Source: Choristoneura fumiferana (Eukaryota > Arthropoda > Insecta > Lepidoptera > Tortricidae). From it: a stretch of 64,000 bases of DNA. The position numbers and the translations under genes were made by a program. A model generated the notes under the pieces. That model was not told the DNA's origin and ran no database searches. It saw only the letters and a list, made by a program, of their open reading frames with translations. The stretch covers positions 15,069,431-15,133,430 of the forward strand of contig NC_133482.1 in the NCBI RefSeq assembly GCF_025370935.1, written 5' to 3'. This document shows positions 1 to 12,048 of this stretch, piece after piece; positions within the stretch are counted from its first letter, which is position 1; each line of letters opens with the position of its first letter.

Positions 1-291
1 CTGTTAGACTATGGGTATAAACACAGGGTATAGAATCTATAGAACGGAATATTAGGTTATCTTATCTATACTATAGATATAGTAAAATAATATTCCATTT
101 TATAACCTACCAAGCCTATAGTGTACAGTAATAGTAAGTTATCATCAACAAAAAAAGTTATGTAAGTAAAAGTTAACTTTTCTACATACATATATAATCT
201 TTGAGTAACTCAATTTAGCTGCAGGTTTCTGCAGATTGTCTAACGATATATTCCTTTATAATAAACCTCGTGGTAAACTTCTAATGTTACT
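1..291. other. AT-rich sequence, no feature seen
   Basis: No credible open reading frame, RNA gene or terminal repeat is seen here. The base composition is AT-rich like the rest of the intergenic DNA. Confidence 0.5.
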
Positions 292-390
292 TCGCACATA
301 GTTTCGAAAGTCAGAGGTGCGAGCCCGGATTCAAACCCACGATCCTCTGCTTAAGAGGCCATAAGTCAAACCAGTAAGCCACAATGGCTT
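292..390 (-). repeat. tRNA-derived SINE fragment (promoter half)
   Basis: This matches, on the minus strand, the 5' half of the SINE family seen complete at 17074-17329. The box-B-like part (cggattcaaaccc on +) and the box-A-like part near 'aagccac' are recognisable but diverged. Only the tRNA-like head remains, so it is a dead fragment and not a tRNA gene. Confidence 0.6.
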
Positions 391-750
391 CTTTAGTTTG
401 TTAATATAGATGTGAAAAGTAACGCCTTACTCGACCAATTAATGTATCCTTTAGAACCTTTTACTGACAGATGCAAGGACACTAAATAAAGATAGTAACG
501 TCTTTGACGGGGGCTCCCCTTCCACCCCCCAACTACATTTTATTACGTTACGAAAAGGACAGGTACAATGCGAAATTAAATTCTTACGAATAACGTCCTT
601 TTGACAATTTTTATTCGTAGCACGTGCTACGCCGTAGCCCCTCTACGGCTCGTAGAGTACTCGTGGACTTCTTTCAACACTACTTCGATTTTTTTTGCAA
701 TAGAAATGGGATAAACAATCTGGACTTTGTTTTGAAAAAATTACACTGCC
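391..750. other. Intergenic sequence, nothing recognised
   Basis: No gene or element end is recognised. A C-rich patch (near 515-532) and T-runs interrupt otherwise unremarkable DNA. Confidence 0.4.
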
Positions 751-1493
751 CTGGGGGCCTACCATGATCTTTTCATAAACGATCCAAACGCAGAGCAGTT
801 CAATTTAGGCACCTAAACTGAATCGTCGAAATTGGTACCACGACGTTTATTTCTCAGAGCTGAGTCTCAATGGTTTACAAGTGAATGAAAGACCGATATT
901 GTCTCTGGTCCGAAACTGAAACGCTAAGTCGCGAAAGGGATGCCGCTATATGCAAACCAAATATTGTATACTAAAACCCTTTGATGAACGATCTAAAACC
1001 TCTTTATTTTGGAAAACCATAACTCTATGTCATTCCGTGTTCTTAGCAACCGTTGTGGTGATTACAAATAAAATGTTTACGCTGTCACTAATCCACAAGT
1101 CTCTTTTCTCACTGAAAAATTAGTTTTATCAATGAGGAGTTAAGAAGAAAAATGTCGTGAGTACCTATGAAAAGTTATAAAACTTGAATAAAAGTTCAAA
1201 AGTTCTTGAAATTTAAAAATATTCCAAGTAAAACACTTAAAATTCCAAAAGAATTGACAGAATGAGTAACTTATACTGAATCGCTAAATTTGACACTGAA
1301 GCGATTCAATTACCACTCAAGTTAAGCGTCATGGTACGAAAACCGCTTGAAGTGAGTGAATGAAAATGTCTGTATCGCTGTCGCTGAAACGTGCTTGGAC
1401 TGAATCGCAAAAGTAACGTCGTAGTACAAAATAGCGATTCAGTTCAGTTTAGAGCCTAAACTGAATCTTATTAAGAGAGCGTGGTAGGCCCCC
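751..1493. mobile_element. Non-autonomous TIR element (~740 bp MITE)
   Basis: The ends are inverted copies of each other: the left end begins ctgggggcctaccatg and the right end finishes gtggtaggccccctg. Just inside, a second inverted match (cctaaactgaatc type) occurs near 808-826 and 1451-1468. There is no transposase reading frame, so this is a non-autonomous DNA element. No convincing target duplication was found, so the superfamily stays open. Confidence 0.65.
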
Positions 1494-1499
1494 TGTTTC

Positions 1500-1620
1500 C
1501 TGCGGCGCATTCTTGCTGGCAATGTCTTTCCGAAAGCGCTGGTAGTTTAAAAAAGTGGCATGTTAAAGAGCACTTTGCGGCCTACTTGCAGAATAAATGT
1601 TTAGATTTTTTATTTTGTAC
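1500..1620 (+). repeat. 3' tail of a non-LTR retrotransposon (fragment)
   Basis: The segment resembles the 3'-terminal UTR of a lepidopteran LINE: 'ccgaaagcgctggtagttt' followed by 'ggcctacttgcagaataaa' and an A/T-rich end. Similar wording ('ggtggtagat ... gaataaagatatttt') ends the LINE tails at 13346 and 31855. It has no coding sequence of its own. Confidence 0.45.
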
Positions 1621-2654
1621 TTTTTTATAGATTAGAAAATGACACATGAAACTTTAATTTAAGAATGTATTTTATAATAGTAATTTATACAACAGTAGCA
1701 GAATGAGGGGCCTAAATATAGAGTACCGTGGCCACGAAGATTTGCAAAGTAGCTAATTAAGGAAGACGATTTTAAAGTCTATTTTGTATGATAGGGGAAA
1801 ACGAGCAGGCGGATCACCTGATGGAAAGTAATCACCGATGTAATGAGTAAACTTAAAGTATCAATGGGATCGGGGATTTGGATGACATACTGTGGGATAT
1901 CGGAAAGAGTAATATGGATACGCCGTTTATCCCGTAATACCAATTAAAAGCTATTTTGTTGGTAGCGATATAAATATCCGTGTTGGTATAATATAAATAT
2001 AAAGAAAATATAATTCATGTTTATAAAATAAACGATATTAAATAATCAGTGTTGGTTAATATATAAATATGAATGATTCTACAAAAAAAAGTAGAAGAAA
2101 AATGTATTTATTTAATTATTTAAGTTGGTTTATATGTAATCTGTTGCCGTTTTGTATTTTTGGATGATAATGAGTAACATTTTTATATTAATCACATGTT
2201 TTATTGTAAATGAGACCTATGCTAAATAAATTTGGAAGAATATATTCAACGTATGAATGTCAATACGTAATCTAATAATATGACAAAAAATTTCCTGTAT
2301 CCCGCAATCCAGCGGCATATCCATACTAGCATAATGATTGAGGTCATTCATCCCAAGTGGCATCCAAATCCCTGATCACTGGTGGATGGATCACCCATGG
2401 ACACCCATAAAAAAAGTTGAATTACGGTGGTGCTGTCGGGTTTTTACTCGACTTCCCGAAGGAGGGTTTTGATATTCGATTGATTTATTGGGGAGAACTA
2501 TGTCCTAATAGTCGTCCCACGGCTTCAGTCATAATGATGATGATGATGATTGGATGATTCGTGACGTGCCCGGATTACTTTGTCACGTGCTATAACTAGC
2601 ACACGTGGCATTGTTTCGCCATCCCTGCCTTAGACCGTGCGTGCGAGGCTCTTA
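1621..2654. other. Intergenic DNA with repeat fragments
   Basis: No gene. A fragment at about 1785-1850 (ataggggaaaacgagcagg ... cacctgatgg) is, in reverse, the same repeat that follows the SINE-like core at 37482-37590. Another unclassified fragment with 'ggtggatggatcaccc' lies near 2382. A short (GAT)n run is at 2532-2550. Confidence 0.4.
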
Positions 2655-2809
2655 CCCCCTTATTCATAAACGACAATCAAACCTATTTTAGTTAAAATGC
2701 CGCTAAAATTCGTTTGTCCTTATCTGTCACTACGACATTTGTATTTGTTAGAAAGGGACAAAGCATGTGTTAGTTAACATAGGCTTGTTAAGTTTTATGA
2801 ATAAGGGGG
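2655..2809. mobile_element. Harbinger-like MITE with TTA target duplication
   Basis: A 155-bp element whose ends are inverted repeats: it starts cccccttattcataaa and ends tttatgaataaggggg. It is flanked by TTA at 2652-2654 and 2810-2812. A three-base TWA duplication with a short TIR is the usual mark of PIF/Harbinger elements. It has no coding capacity. Confidence 0.75.
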
Positions 2810-2921
2810 TTAATGATTCCGCGATTCGCGCTGTCATCGTTCATCCACCATTAACTCTCATATTTCGTTTTCTAGACGTTGTACTACTAAGTTTTATAAA
2901 GACAACAAGGGGTTAATGTTT

Positions 2922-3331
2922 TAAAAACCGGCCAAACGCGAGTCGGACTCGCGCACGAAAGATTCCGTACCATTATCTATACAACATTAGACATTAGCAA
3001 AAAACACGTTAGTTGTATGGGAGTCCCACTGACTTTTTTTTCATTTTAATATTATTTTTTTTTTGTAAAGTGAACATACGACTAAATATTGTCTACTTAT
3101 TGCCGTTATTAATATCGAGCAGAAACGGCAAAAAATCACGTTTATTGTATGGGGGCCCCCTCAAATATTTATTTTATTCTGTTTTAGTATTTGCTGTTAT
3201 AGCGGCAACAGAAATATATAATCTGTGAAAATTTCAACTATCTAGCTGTCACGATTCATGAAAAACAGCCTGGTGACAGAAGGACGGACGGACAGGGAGT
3301 TTTACCCTTTGGGTACTGAACCCTAAAAACG
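2922..3331 (-). repeat. Lepidopteran interspersed repeat ('agggttccgtac' family), minus orientation
   Basis: On the minus strand this reads from an agggttc-type start to a 'cgcgagtccgactcgcgttt' ... 'ggccggtttt' end. The same family occurs in plus orientation at 36498-36904 and 62640-63051. The short reading frames inside it (3013-3228, 3256-3444) follow the repeat and are not taken as genes. Confidence 0.65.
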
Positions 3332-4279
3332 TTACTGCTTATAATGTCGTACTCACAGTTACTCACACTGTCTGTACTGTCGTACTCACAGATGATGAAA
3401 TGAAAGCCCCCACTGCAAATGCATAACATCGCAATCGATAGCAACCAAATTAATACAAAAGACTATGCAAATGGATCTCTGGCGGGGCGGGTACACTCAG
3501 CACGAGTAATAACTGAGAGAACTGCACAGATTTAAGATGATGATGATCTTTTGTCTTTTTGCAAACTCAATATAATACAATACAATTATTGTACACCAGA
3601 AATAGTAAGCACAATGTGTAGATAAAAAGACGATAAGAATATCTGTCCTCCTTATTGCAAACGCAGCAGTTGCAAAATGGCGGTTTATAGAACGTAGTAT
3701 TTTTGTACCTATAAGTATCTACTGCGTTTCTCGTTATTTTTAACCGACTTCAAAAAGGAGTAGGTTTTATGTTCCAATGTTTGTATTTTTTTATGTATTT
3801 TCACCGACTACTCACTCAGTCAATTTTTATTTGAAAGAGTATTCTTTTGAGGTGGTTCCATCGTCACCAAGTCAAGATCTATTCTGATGATGGAATCCTG
3901 GCGAAATCGAGGGCAAACCTCAAATTTTATAGGCACACCTATGGCGATTTTGTCATTTTTAGCATTAACATAAGTATTTACATTCAGAAAGTATCATTTG
4001 GTAACCTGGACCTGATGAAAAAGACCGTAGATGACCAATGGAACTCGTCAAAGCTAAGTAATGCTCGATCGTCTATAAACGATCATGATTAATATACCTA
4101 GATAAGCGACTAAGAAGAAGCTTTAAGTGAATGATTCTATCGAACTGATCGGATGCTGAAGCCAGAAGGTAGGCAACGTAACTCTGTTATAAAATAACAT
4201 AACAGTCATGTTTGGGCTTAATGGAATCGTTGTGAGATGTACTTAGGCTACAAATCAGTAAAAAATGAGTTTTTTTTAA
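3332..4279. other. Intergenic DNA with short repeat pieces
   Basis: No gene is supported. At about 3742-3775 lies 'aaccgacttcaaaaagg', a short lepidopteran repeat that also appears in the foldback just downstream. Frames in 3847-4092 have no recognisable domain. Confidence 0.4.
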
Positions 4280-4546
4280 CAAAAAAGTATAACCGACTCC
4301 ATAAAAATAAAAAAATAACAAAAAATGGAACCGACTACAAAACCCATGAAAATAGTTTTCTAGGTACCTACTAGCTCGAAGTCGGTGACTCAGCACGATC
4401 CAGCAGGAGGGATTGAAACCCCTGGCTCGTGCAGAGGCACCGACTTCGAGCTAGTAAGTACCTAGTAAAATATTTTCAAGGGTTTTGTAGTCGGTTCCAT
4501 TTTTTGTTATTTTTTTACTTTTATTGAGTCGGTTTTACTTTTTTGT
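4280..4546. repeat. Foldback element with ~105-bp arms
   Basis: Bases 4280-4387 and 4438-4546 are near-perfect inverted copies, for example 'ccgactacaaaaccc' on the left against 'gggttttgtagtcgg' on the right. About 50 bases of unrelated loop lie between them. No protein is encoded. It is a foldback-type MITE that could form a long RNA or DNA hairpin. Confidence 0.75.
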
Positions 4547-5169
4547 CAAAGTGAATCAATTTGACATAGATTGCACACGTGAATTGTTACTATTATAAAT
4601 GTTAATTGTTCATTTTATTTAATTTATTTGTAGCAATTTTTTTTTTAAATGTTGTAAATTTGTTTTGCCTAGGATTTTTTTTTACTTTAGTATTTAAGAC
4701 TCATATAATTCGTATGCCCGAACGGGTACGATGTAGCTGAACATTATTTCAACATTGTAACTACAACTGCAGTGTATATACCTATTTTCGAAGAATAAAA
4801 ATGTTGATTGATTGAAAATAATCTTTTATAAACAGGTTTATAAAATAGACTATGTATAAATAAGTAACCCCTTGACTCATCAGTCCTGCAAGTATACTTA
4901 GCAGGGCATAAATGTATGTAGAAGCAATAAATATCTTATTCAAGATCAAAGCGCTTTTAACAATATCTATCACAGATTTGATGCTGCAGTATTAGAATGA
5001 ATGGATGTCTTTATTTGAGGGTCAGAAGTTAATTAGAAACAAAGAGTGCTCAGCAGAACCATACAACATTAACTTATTTCCAATATTTAAACATCTCACA
5101 TTGGATTTCGCTGTATAGGTAAAAAACCTAAGTAAATGAACTCTTATATGTAGTAGTAACGTGTCCGTA
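4547..5169. other. AT-rich intergenic DNA
   Basis: No gene, RNA gene or element end is seen. Long T-runs are present near 4637-4645 and 4676-4683. Confidence 0.4.
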
Positions 5170-5171
5170 TA

Positions 5172-5650
5172 CAGTGTTACGCAGCCAGCAGGGCTACAAC
5201 GAAACTCGAAACTCGAAGTTCGTGTCGTGCGGTCCCTCTCACACTTATACTATTTAATAGGAGAGCGAGAGGGACCGCACGACACGAACTTCGAGTTTCG
5301 AGTTTCGTAGTAGCCCTGCAGGCTTTTTTTAAGGGAGGTTAAAGTAATGTATTTCTGTAACTGTAATATATTAAAAACTAAAATTCAGGATTTTGTTAAC
5401 TTTCTAACAAAATTATAATTGCCAGCAATGTACACCAAAGTAAATTGACATTAAGTGTAAATGACAGCCGACAGATACTTTGATTATTAGACTTGTCAAT
5501 TTACTTTGCTGTACATTGCTGGCAATTATAATTTTGTTAGAAAGTTAAAAGTCTGATTTTTAGTTTAATTAAATTAATGTCACGGTTAAGTTACAGAAAT
5601 ATGTTACTTTAACCTCCCTTAAAAAAAGTCTGGCTGCCGGTAACACACTG
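5172..5650. mobile_element. TIR element with TA duplication, split by a nested MITE
   Basis: The ends are inverted: left cagtgttacgcagccag and right ctggctgccggtaacacactg, flanked by TA at 5170-5171 and 5651-5652. Inside, a second inverted pair is present (aagggaggttaaagta near 5331 and tactttaacctccctt near 5614). A third pair lies further in (gccagcaatgtacacc near 5422 and gtacattgctggcaa near 5511). TA flanks suggest a Tc1/mariner-like non-autonomous element. The left arm is interrupted at 5191-5317 by another MITE. Confidence 0.75.
5191..5317. mobile_element. Palindromic MITE ('gaaactcgaagttcg' family), nested
   Basis: A ~127-bp near-perfect palindrome. The left arm contains cgaaactcgaagttcgtgtc and the right arm gacacgaacttcgagtttcg, around a short centre near 5245. 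It sits inside the left arm of the larger element 5172-5650, so it inserted later. Relatives are at 21970-22105 and 40845-40945. Confidence 0.75.
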
Positions 5651-5652
5651 TA

Positions 5653-6744
5653 GATAAGTCGACGTTCCATATTCAAAAAATAACTTAAATCTCATATCAA
5701 TTCTGTGCACTATTACCTACACACAACAGGTCATTTATTTACTTAAGTTTTTCACCTGTACACCGCTGTGAACTTATTAAAACTTGCTTGACACTATTAA
5801 ACTTAAGCAATAACAAAAGCTGACTGTACAAGTACTGGGAACACAATAACCTTTATCTGGGTGCTACACCCCGTGCCCAGGAACAAAGGGCTGCCCAACG
5901 CTGGGGGCGTGGGACAACAAGGGGGACCCCTTAGTATTAATAAAGTGTGTTTAGCAGATAGATTAACACGGCTTAGACAAACGATTCACCATTTCACTAG
6001 ACATTAAAGGGTATCCCCTCGGTATCCGCAAGAGTCCGCATTTATTTCGTATTTTATTTTATTTTGTATATTGTTTTATAGTTCCCTTTTTAACCGACTG
6101 GTTTCTATTATTTTTATGTTTCACATGTGTGTCTCAAATAATCTTTTCCATTTCATTTTCTTCCTTAACAAATTTTCTTCCGCATTATAATGCCCGAAAT
6201 AAACCCATAACCGAAAAAAAAATACTACCGTTTTATACTATTCCGTACCCAACTTAAGCCAGCATCTGTATTTTTCCAGCGTCACACATTTTCAGTAGTA
6301 CAACGTTCGACGCGACTCAGCATGCATTGTCAGTTCAGCCAACACTACAGCACGAAATTGCCCAAAACGGGGGGATGATATCCGCGATTGCTGCATGACG
6401 CGACGTAATTAAAAAAAAGTCGAGATGCGTGTTATGTCTAGCTACGAGGCTTTTGAAAATGATGGGTAGGTACAGTATGACAAAGATCTTAACACGTAAA
6501 AACTGAACTAATGCTGTTATCTAGCAAAACGGCGCTTTTTACAATTCACCGTGACTGTATAAGTTTGACGTTAATGTGTCTGTAGCATAGTATCTCTCAC
6601 ACCGATAGACCGATTTCGATGAGGTATTTTTATCTAAATGCAAATTTTTTTGCTGTCGTTTTTTAGTCTTACCGTTTTTGAGATATTGAACTTTGAAATT
6701 AGAATATCGGGGGGTTTTAACTTTTCTAAGTTGATTAGATTACC
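5653..6744. other. Intergenic DNA, no gene
   Basis: Nothing with coding support is seen. The stretch contains mononucleotide runs and a GC-richer patch near 5865-5935, but no element boundaries I can defend. Confidence 0.35.
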
Positions 6745-6894
6745 TACATCGTTAAGTTATACATCGTTAAGTCATACATCGCTAAGTTATACATCGTTAG
6801 GTTATACAACATTAAGTTGTACGTCGTTAAGTTATACATCGTTAAGTTATACATCGTTAAGTTATACATCGTTTATGTTATACATCGTTAAGTT
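6745..6894 (+). repeat. 15-bp minisatellite, about 10 units
   Basis: Tandem copies of a 15-base unit (acatcgttaagttat) run for about 150 bases with scattered substitutions. Because 15 is a multiple of three, one frame stays open and gives a repetitive Ser-Leu-Ser-Tyr-Thr peptide. That is a by-product of the repeat and not evidence of a gene. Confidence 0.85.
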
Positions 6895-7116
6895 CCTAGC
6901 ACTACAGTAATTAAGGTCTCTGCACATTACACCGTATCATAATCATGACCGTAATAGCAACGTGCCAGGCAAAAATACATTATTTGTATTGAAAAGTATG
7001 AAGCTATGCCCAGTAGCACGTTCCCTAATCAACCGTCGCCGGTGCATGTCGTGTGCGCTTGACATTCCGTTCCCGACACGTTTCCATTCCGGTCATGGCA
7101 TGATAATGGTGTAGTG

Positions 7117-7325
7117 CAGTGTTTTTCAACCTGTGGGTCGCGACCCTTATCTCTTATCAGTTGCCGCAAAGACTACTTTAGTAAAAAAACAATAACTTTA
7201 AAAATATTTATTGAGAAAATGTTAATAATATTTGGCAAAAAATAAAATACATTAAAAAAACAACGTTCCCGAAATATTTCTTCATACTAAAGGGGTCGTG
7301 TCATGAAAAAGGTTGAAAAACACTG
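7117..7325. mobile_element. hAT-type MITE with 8-bp target duplication
   Basis: A 209-bp element starting cagtgtttttcaacctg and ending aggttgaaaaacactg, flanked on both sides by the identical octamer gtgtagtg (7109-7116 and 7326-7333). The CAGTG-type inverted ends and 8-bp duplication are standard for the hAT superfamily. No transposase is encoded. Confidence 0.9.
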
Positions 7326-7333
7326 GTGTAGTG

Positions 7334-7951
7334 AATAGAGACTTAATAAGAATTTATTAGGATACTGCCTTATAGCTCGAGAAAAAATATAGATGCAGTC
7401 TGTGAGGCAACAGATGCTATCCCAGGCTTGTTACCTTGTCCTAATCACACGTACCGTACGAGCTGTCTCATGACGCGAGCACCAGATACGCGCTAAATTG
7501 GATGCAGAGTGCAGCGGAATAGTGCCACTGACATAGACGAATCGTGGGGTACAGTCGCCCCAAATACAAGTCGCGCGCAAATATTGCAGAAGCAAATATA
7601 GAAGAGATTCTACGAGACTGACAAACAAAATATCACTAGTTTGCGCCGTTGATGAAAGGTCCGATTGAAGTTACAATCTTGCTTGAAATTGACTCATTGA
7701 TAAACAATTAAATCAAAAAATAGTCGCTTGCACCTCGCTGTGGGTTGATGTGTACATCGCGTGCTAAAACTGCTCATAAATATTAAATACATAACTGTAA
7801 AAAATTGTACTCTAAGATCATCGCCGCATAGCTCAAAATTGAACAGTGAAGTTGTGGTGATTGCGATACGCTGTGCGACTTGCTTATCAGCTACGACACA
7901 AAAAAGGTACGCCTGCACAGTATATGTAAAATTTACCGAGCAATCTACAAG
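7334..7951. other. Upstream of LINE ORF1; may include its 5' UTR
   Basis: No gene ends here. The LINE that codes from 7952 must have a 5' untranslated region, but without a second full copy I cannot place its 5' end. Short frames on both strands between 7431 and 7955 carry no recognisable domain. Confidence 0.35.
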
Positions 7952-8832
7952 ATGATACACTCGCCATCTGACAACAGATATTCATCTCAGCCGGAACTTT
8001 CCAGTCACACTGAAGATATTTGTAATGTTACAAACAGGAAACGTAAAACAAATCCAGAAATGCACGATTTGATATCTTTCAAGCAAGAGATTGGTGATAT
8101 GTTTGATGGTTTTAAGCTGTCTCAAGAAAGTCGGACTAGTAAACTGCAGGATTCCATAAATGAGCTACATGCTCAAAATAAAGAGATAATTAAAACAAAC
8201 TCGAACATCGAAAAAATTCTTCTGCACACTACCACCCTATATGAAGACTTGAAACAAAAATATGACAGCCTGGCAGTGAGCCACAATGATGCTCTTCTGA
8301 AAATCAACACGCTCGAAGAACAAGTCGAGGAGATGCAAAGAAATCAGCGAGCTACTACATTAGAAATTAGAAACGTGCCAGAAACCGAGAACGAAAACTT
8401 ATTCGAAGTCCTAGACAAGATACATAATACTTTGGATATTTCGGTCCGTACCGAACAGATTAAACAGGTCAAGCGAATCAAAGCAAGTCAAAATAAAGTT
8501 ATTATTGTGGATTACCCGAATACTCGAACCAGCTCGGCAGTTTTGAAAGCCCTAAAAATGTACAATGTGGCTCACAAAGACAACAAATTGAATACAGAAT
8601 GCCTTGACATGCCAGGAGAAAAACGCCATTATTCATTGGAGAATCGCTTACACCAGCAGGTAGAAAACTGCATTTTCTTGCGCGTAGCCTGCGTAAGGGG
8701 CATGGATACAAACACTGCTGGACATCGATGGGACGCGTCTTTGTGAAACTTGCAGATGGTACCCCCGTCATCGAAATAAAATCCATTCAACAAGTGGAAG
8801 CTATGAAGGGAACACCCACGGCTGCATTGTGA
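7952..8832 (+). CDS. LINE ORF1 protein, frameshifted
   Basis: Starts at the ATG at 7952; an upstream extension of the frame lacks ATG and looks like leader. The middle (about residues 45-130) is Lys/Glu/Leu-rich heptad sequence, a likely coiled coil for trimer formation. The following segment contains LEIRNVPETEN, matching the pattern of FP25K-like ORF1 proteins of lepidopteran LINEs. At about 8610-8630 the frame shifts: the family's conserved C-terminus, with LTPAGRKL, GYKHCWTSMGRVFV and a stop at 8830-8832, lies in another frame. ORF1 proteins of this kind bind element RNA. The frameshift means the full protein is not made unless it is a sequence error. Confidence 0.75.
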
Positions 8833-9100
8833 CTTTTCGTTGGCTACTGGTGGTATAAATTAATGTTTCCACTTATTATTATTATTGCTTACTTGGTAGA
8901 TGCACACACTCAAAGAGAAAACACTATCCATAGGTACACAAAATTAGACACAACATTACACACAACATTATACACTACATTACATACCTTTTACACACTC
9001 ACAACAAGCTATTTAATTATGAACTGCATGATGCTCTGGATACTGGTGCCATTGTCAAATACCCATAACATTCAAAATATCCTTAATAATACAGAGGGTT

Positions 9101-12048
9101 ATGTCTGATATAGAAATAATTTCTAACGATATTGACAAAAGCGTCAATATCGGAAATTCAATGGCTCTGAATGTTCCGAGCAATGCAAAAGTGTCTTCAT
9201 ACAATCTAAAAATACCCTGAAAATATTTACATTAAACATTAGAAGCTTAAATAGAAACTTTGATGAACTACAAGTGCTCTTGGAGCGATTGGATATTAAT
9301 TATGAGGTTATCATACTAACAGAATGCTGGTTATCCAGTAAATTAAAGCTACCTAAATTACAAAACTATAAGTCTTTTGCTACTACTCTAAATATCAATC
9401 AGAACGACGGAATAGTAATATATGTAAAGAACAATGTAATGTTAGAAACTACAGAACCTACTGAATATTTTGAAGCTAACTGTCTTATAAGCACCCTAGG
9501 ACTAGAATATGCGATTATTTCTGTCTACCGACCCCCTTCGTTTAGAAATATAGACATCTTCTTAAGGGGCCTGAATCAAGTCTTGGTTAAACATAAACTA
9601 TTCAAAAACATCATCATTTTGGGAGATATGAATATTGATATTAAGGAGGGAAATCAAGATGCACGATCATCTGAGTATCTAGATATGCTAGCGCTTAATG
9701 GAATTTTACCAGCACATATATTACCTACAAGACTTAATAATTGTCTTGATCATTGTCTGATCAAAACCAAACTTCCAGTAACAACTATTGTATGTCACTC
9801 TACAATTACAGATCACTCTTGTGTGATGATTTCAGTCTCTAACCACCACATGCCACAGACAAAAAACTTACGCAAAGTTAAAAAAATTGATTATACGGCT
9901 GCCATCAGAGATCTTGAGCTGGTCAACTGGACAGGATTGTTAATGGACACAGATGTAAACAGTGCAACTGATATTTTTCTTTCGCATGTCACCCACTCCT
10001 TAAATAAATGTACTAAATATGTAATGGTTTCACACCGAAAGCATAATATTAAACCGTGGATCACTCCAGGGTTGATTAGATGCATGAAGAATAGGGATAA
10101 TCTACACATAAGGTTGAGAAAAAATCCTGAAAACAATGTAATAAAAATCACTTATCGTAGATATCGTAACACTTGTAACAGCATTCTTAATAAACTTAAA
10201 AGGGCCTATCAAAGATCTCAAATAAAAAAAAATGCTAATAACTTGAAAATGCAATGGGCGTTAATTAAGGACATCTGCAATCTTGATGCCAATTCGGATA
10301 ATTCAACGCATCTACTAAACATGAAAACAAACCCTATAGAATCCTTAAACTATGTAAACAAGTATTTTACAAATATAGGCAAAAAATTAGCCACTGAAAT
10401 TATCAACAAAACTCAAATTTCCGAAGACCAAAGAGCTAAAACTATGAAAATTTCGAATTGTTCTTCAGGTTCCATGGTCATGCTCCCTGCGGACATTATA
10501 GAAGTGAAACGAATAATATGTAACCTTAAATCAAGTGCCGCCTGTGGATGGGACGGGATATCCGCGATATTTTTAAAAATGGGCGTTGATGTACTGACTT
10601 ATCCAATTACTAAAATATGCAACCTATGTTTTCAGGAGGGCAAGTTTCCGGATGCTTTGAAAAAGTCTGTTATTATACCTATATTTAAGTCTGGGGACAG
10701 GGACTGTATATCGAATTATAGACCAATCTCACTATTGCCAGCTTTATCAAAAGTACTAGAAAAACTAATAAACAATAGACTAAAACAATTTTTAACTAAA
10801 AATAACATACTGGCACCTAATCAGTATGGATTTAGGGAGGGTAAATCTACCACTGACGCTGTAAAACACCTAACAGCTTACTTGATTGAAAAATTAGATA
10901 GTAAAAAAAAAGCTCTCGGTATATTTTTGGATTTAAAAAAAGCCTTCGATACAGTCTCTGTTCCCATACTAATTAGAAAGTTAGAAGGTGTAGGAGTACG
11001 TGGTTTGCCACTCCTATTGCTAGCTGATTACTTGAAGGGTAGGAAACAGTCAGTTAGGGTAGGCGAGCACCTAAGCGGTGAAGAGGACATCTTATATGGT
11101 GTGCCGCAGGGTAGTGTCTTAGGACCTTCTCTCTTTTTGATCTATATTAATGATTTATGTGGTCTTACAATAAGAAATGCCCAAATCATAACATTTGCTG
11201 ATGACACAGTTATCCTGTTTCATGATAAAAATTGGTCCCAGTTAAACAAAACGGTACAGGAGGGATTTGAACTTGTGACTGGTTGGTTGAACTATAATCT
11301 ACTTACTCTTAATACCATGAAAACCAAATACATTACTTTCAGTATTCGCAATGCTACTCAACCACAACCTGGAACAATATTAGTTAAAGTTCATTCCTGT
11401 ACTCAGAAGTCTGATTGCAACTGTGACCTGATTGAAACTGCTGACCATATTAAATATTTGGGTATTGAATTGGACAAAAACCTCAACTGGACTAAACATA
11501 TCACTAATTTGACTAGTAGAGTCAGGAAACTAATTTATATATTTAGAAACCTTCGATTTGTTTGTGACAGTAAATTGTTAACCACGATATACCTTGCACT
11601 TTGTCAATCAATCGCAACTTACTGTATAATAGCATGGGGGGGAGCTTCAAAAACTGCTTTGTTGCCACTAGAACGTGCCCAGCGAGCCGTTCTCAAAGTC
11701 ATGACATTTAAGTACTATAGATATCCAACACAAACCCTGTATAAAGATACTTCAGTGCTCACAATAAGACAATTATTCCTCAAGAATCTGATACTTGATC
11801 AACATCGCCAGCAACCCGACTTTTCCCCATCTCGACGTAGAAATGATTTAGTTTACTCCATCCCGAAATTCAAGACAGCTTTCTCTCATAAATTCCAAAC
11901 CTTTCTAGGACCGTTCATTTACAATCGTATTAGCAGAAATCTGCACATACGGAACCTTAGTTTCTATGAATCCAGGAGAGCCCTGGATAAATTTCTGAAT
12001 GCACTTAATTATGAAGACACGGAAAAACTTCTTAATAAAATGGCTTAA
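9101..12048 (+). CDS. LINE ORF2: endonuclease-reverse transcriptase
   Basis: The likely ATG is at 9101, but that frame stops at the TGA ending at 9220 while the enzyme frame is open through the same region; one frame change near 9205 joins them. The enzyme frame shows the endonuclease signatures in order: TLNIRSL, LTECW, SVYRPP, GDMNID, LDHCL and TDHS. The reverse transcriptase follows: NYRPISLLP, FLDLKKAFDTV, GVPQGSVLGP and the catalytic ITFADDT at about 11190-11210. It ends with a conserved C-terminal region containing AWGGASKT and no RNase H. Stop at 12046-12048. The protein nicks target DNA and copies element RNA at that site. Confidence 0.85.

Noticed and set aside
6745..6894. Regular repeats considered as a CRISPR array
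   Set aside because: Units are contiguous 15-mers without spacers in a eukaryotic genome; a minisatellite.
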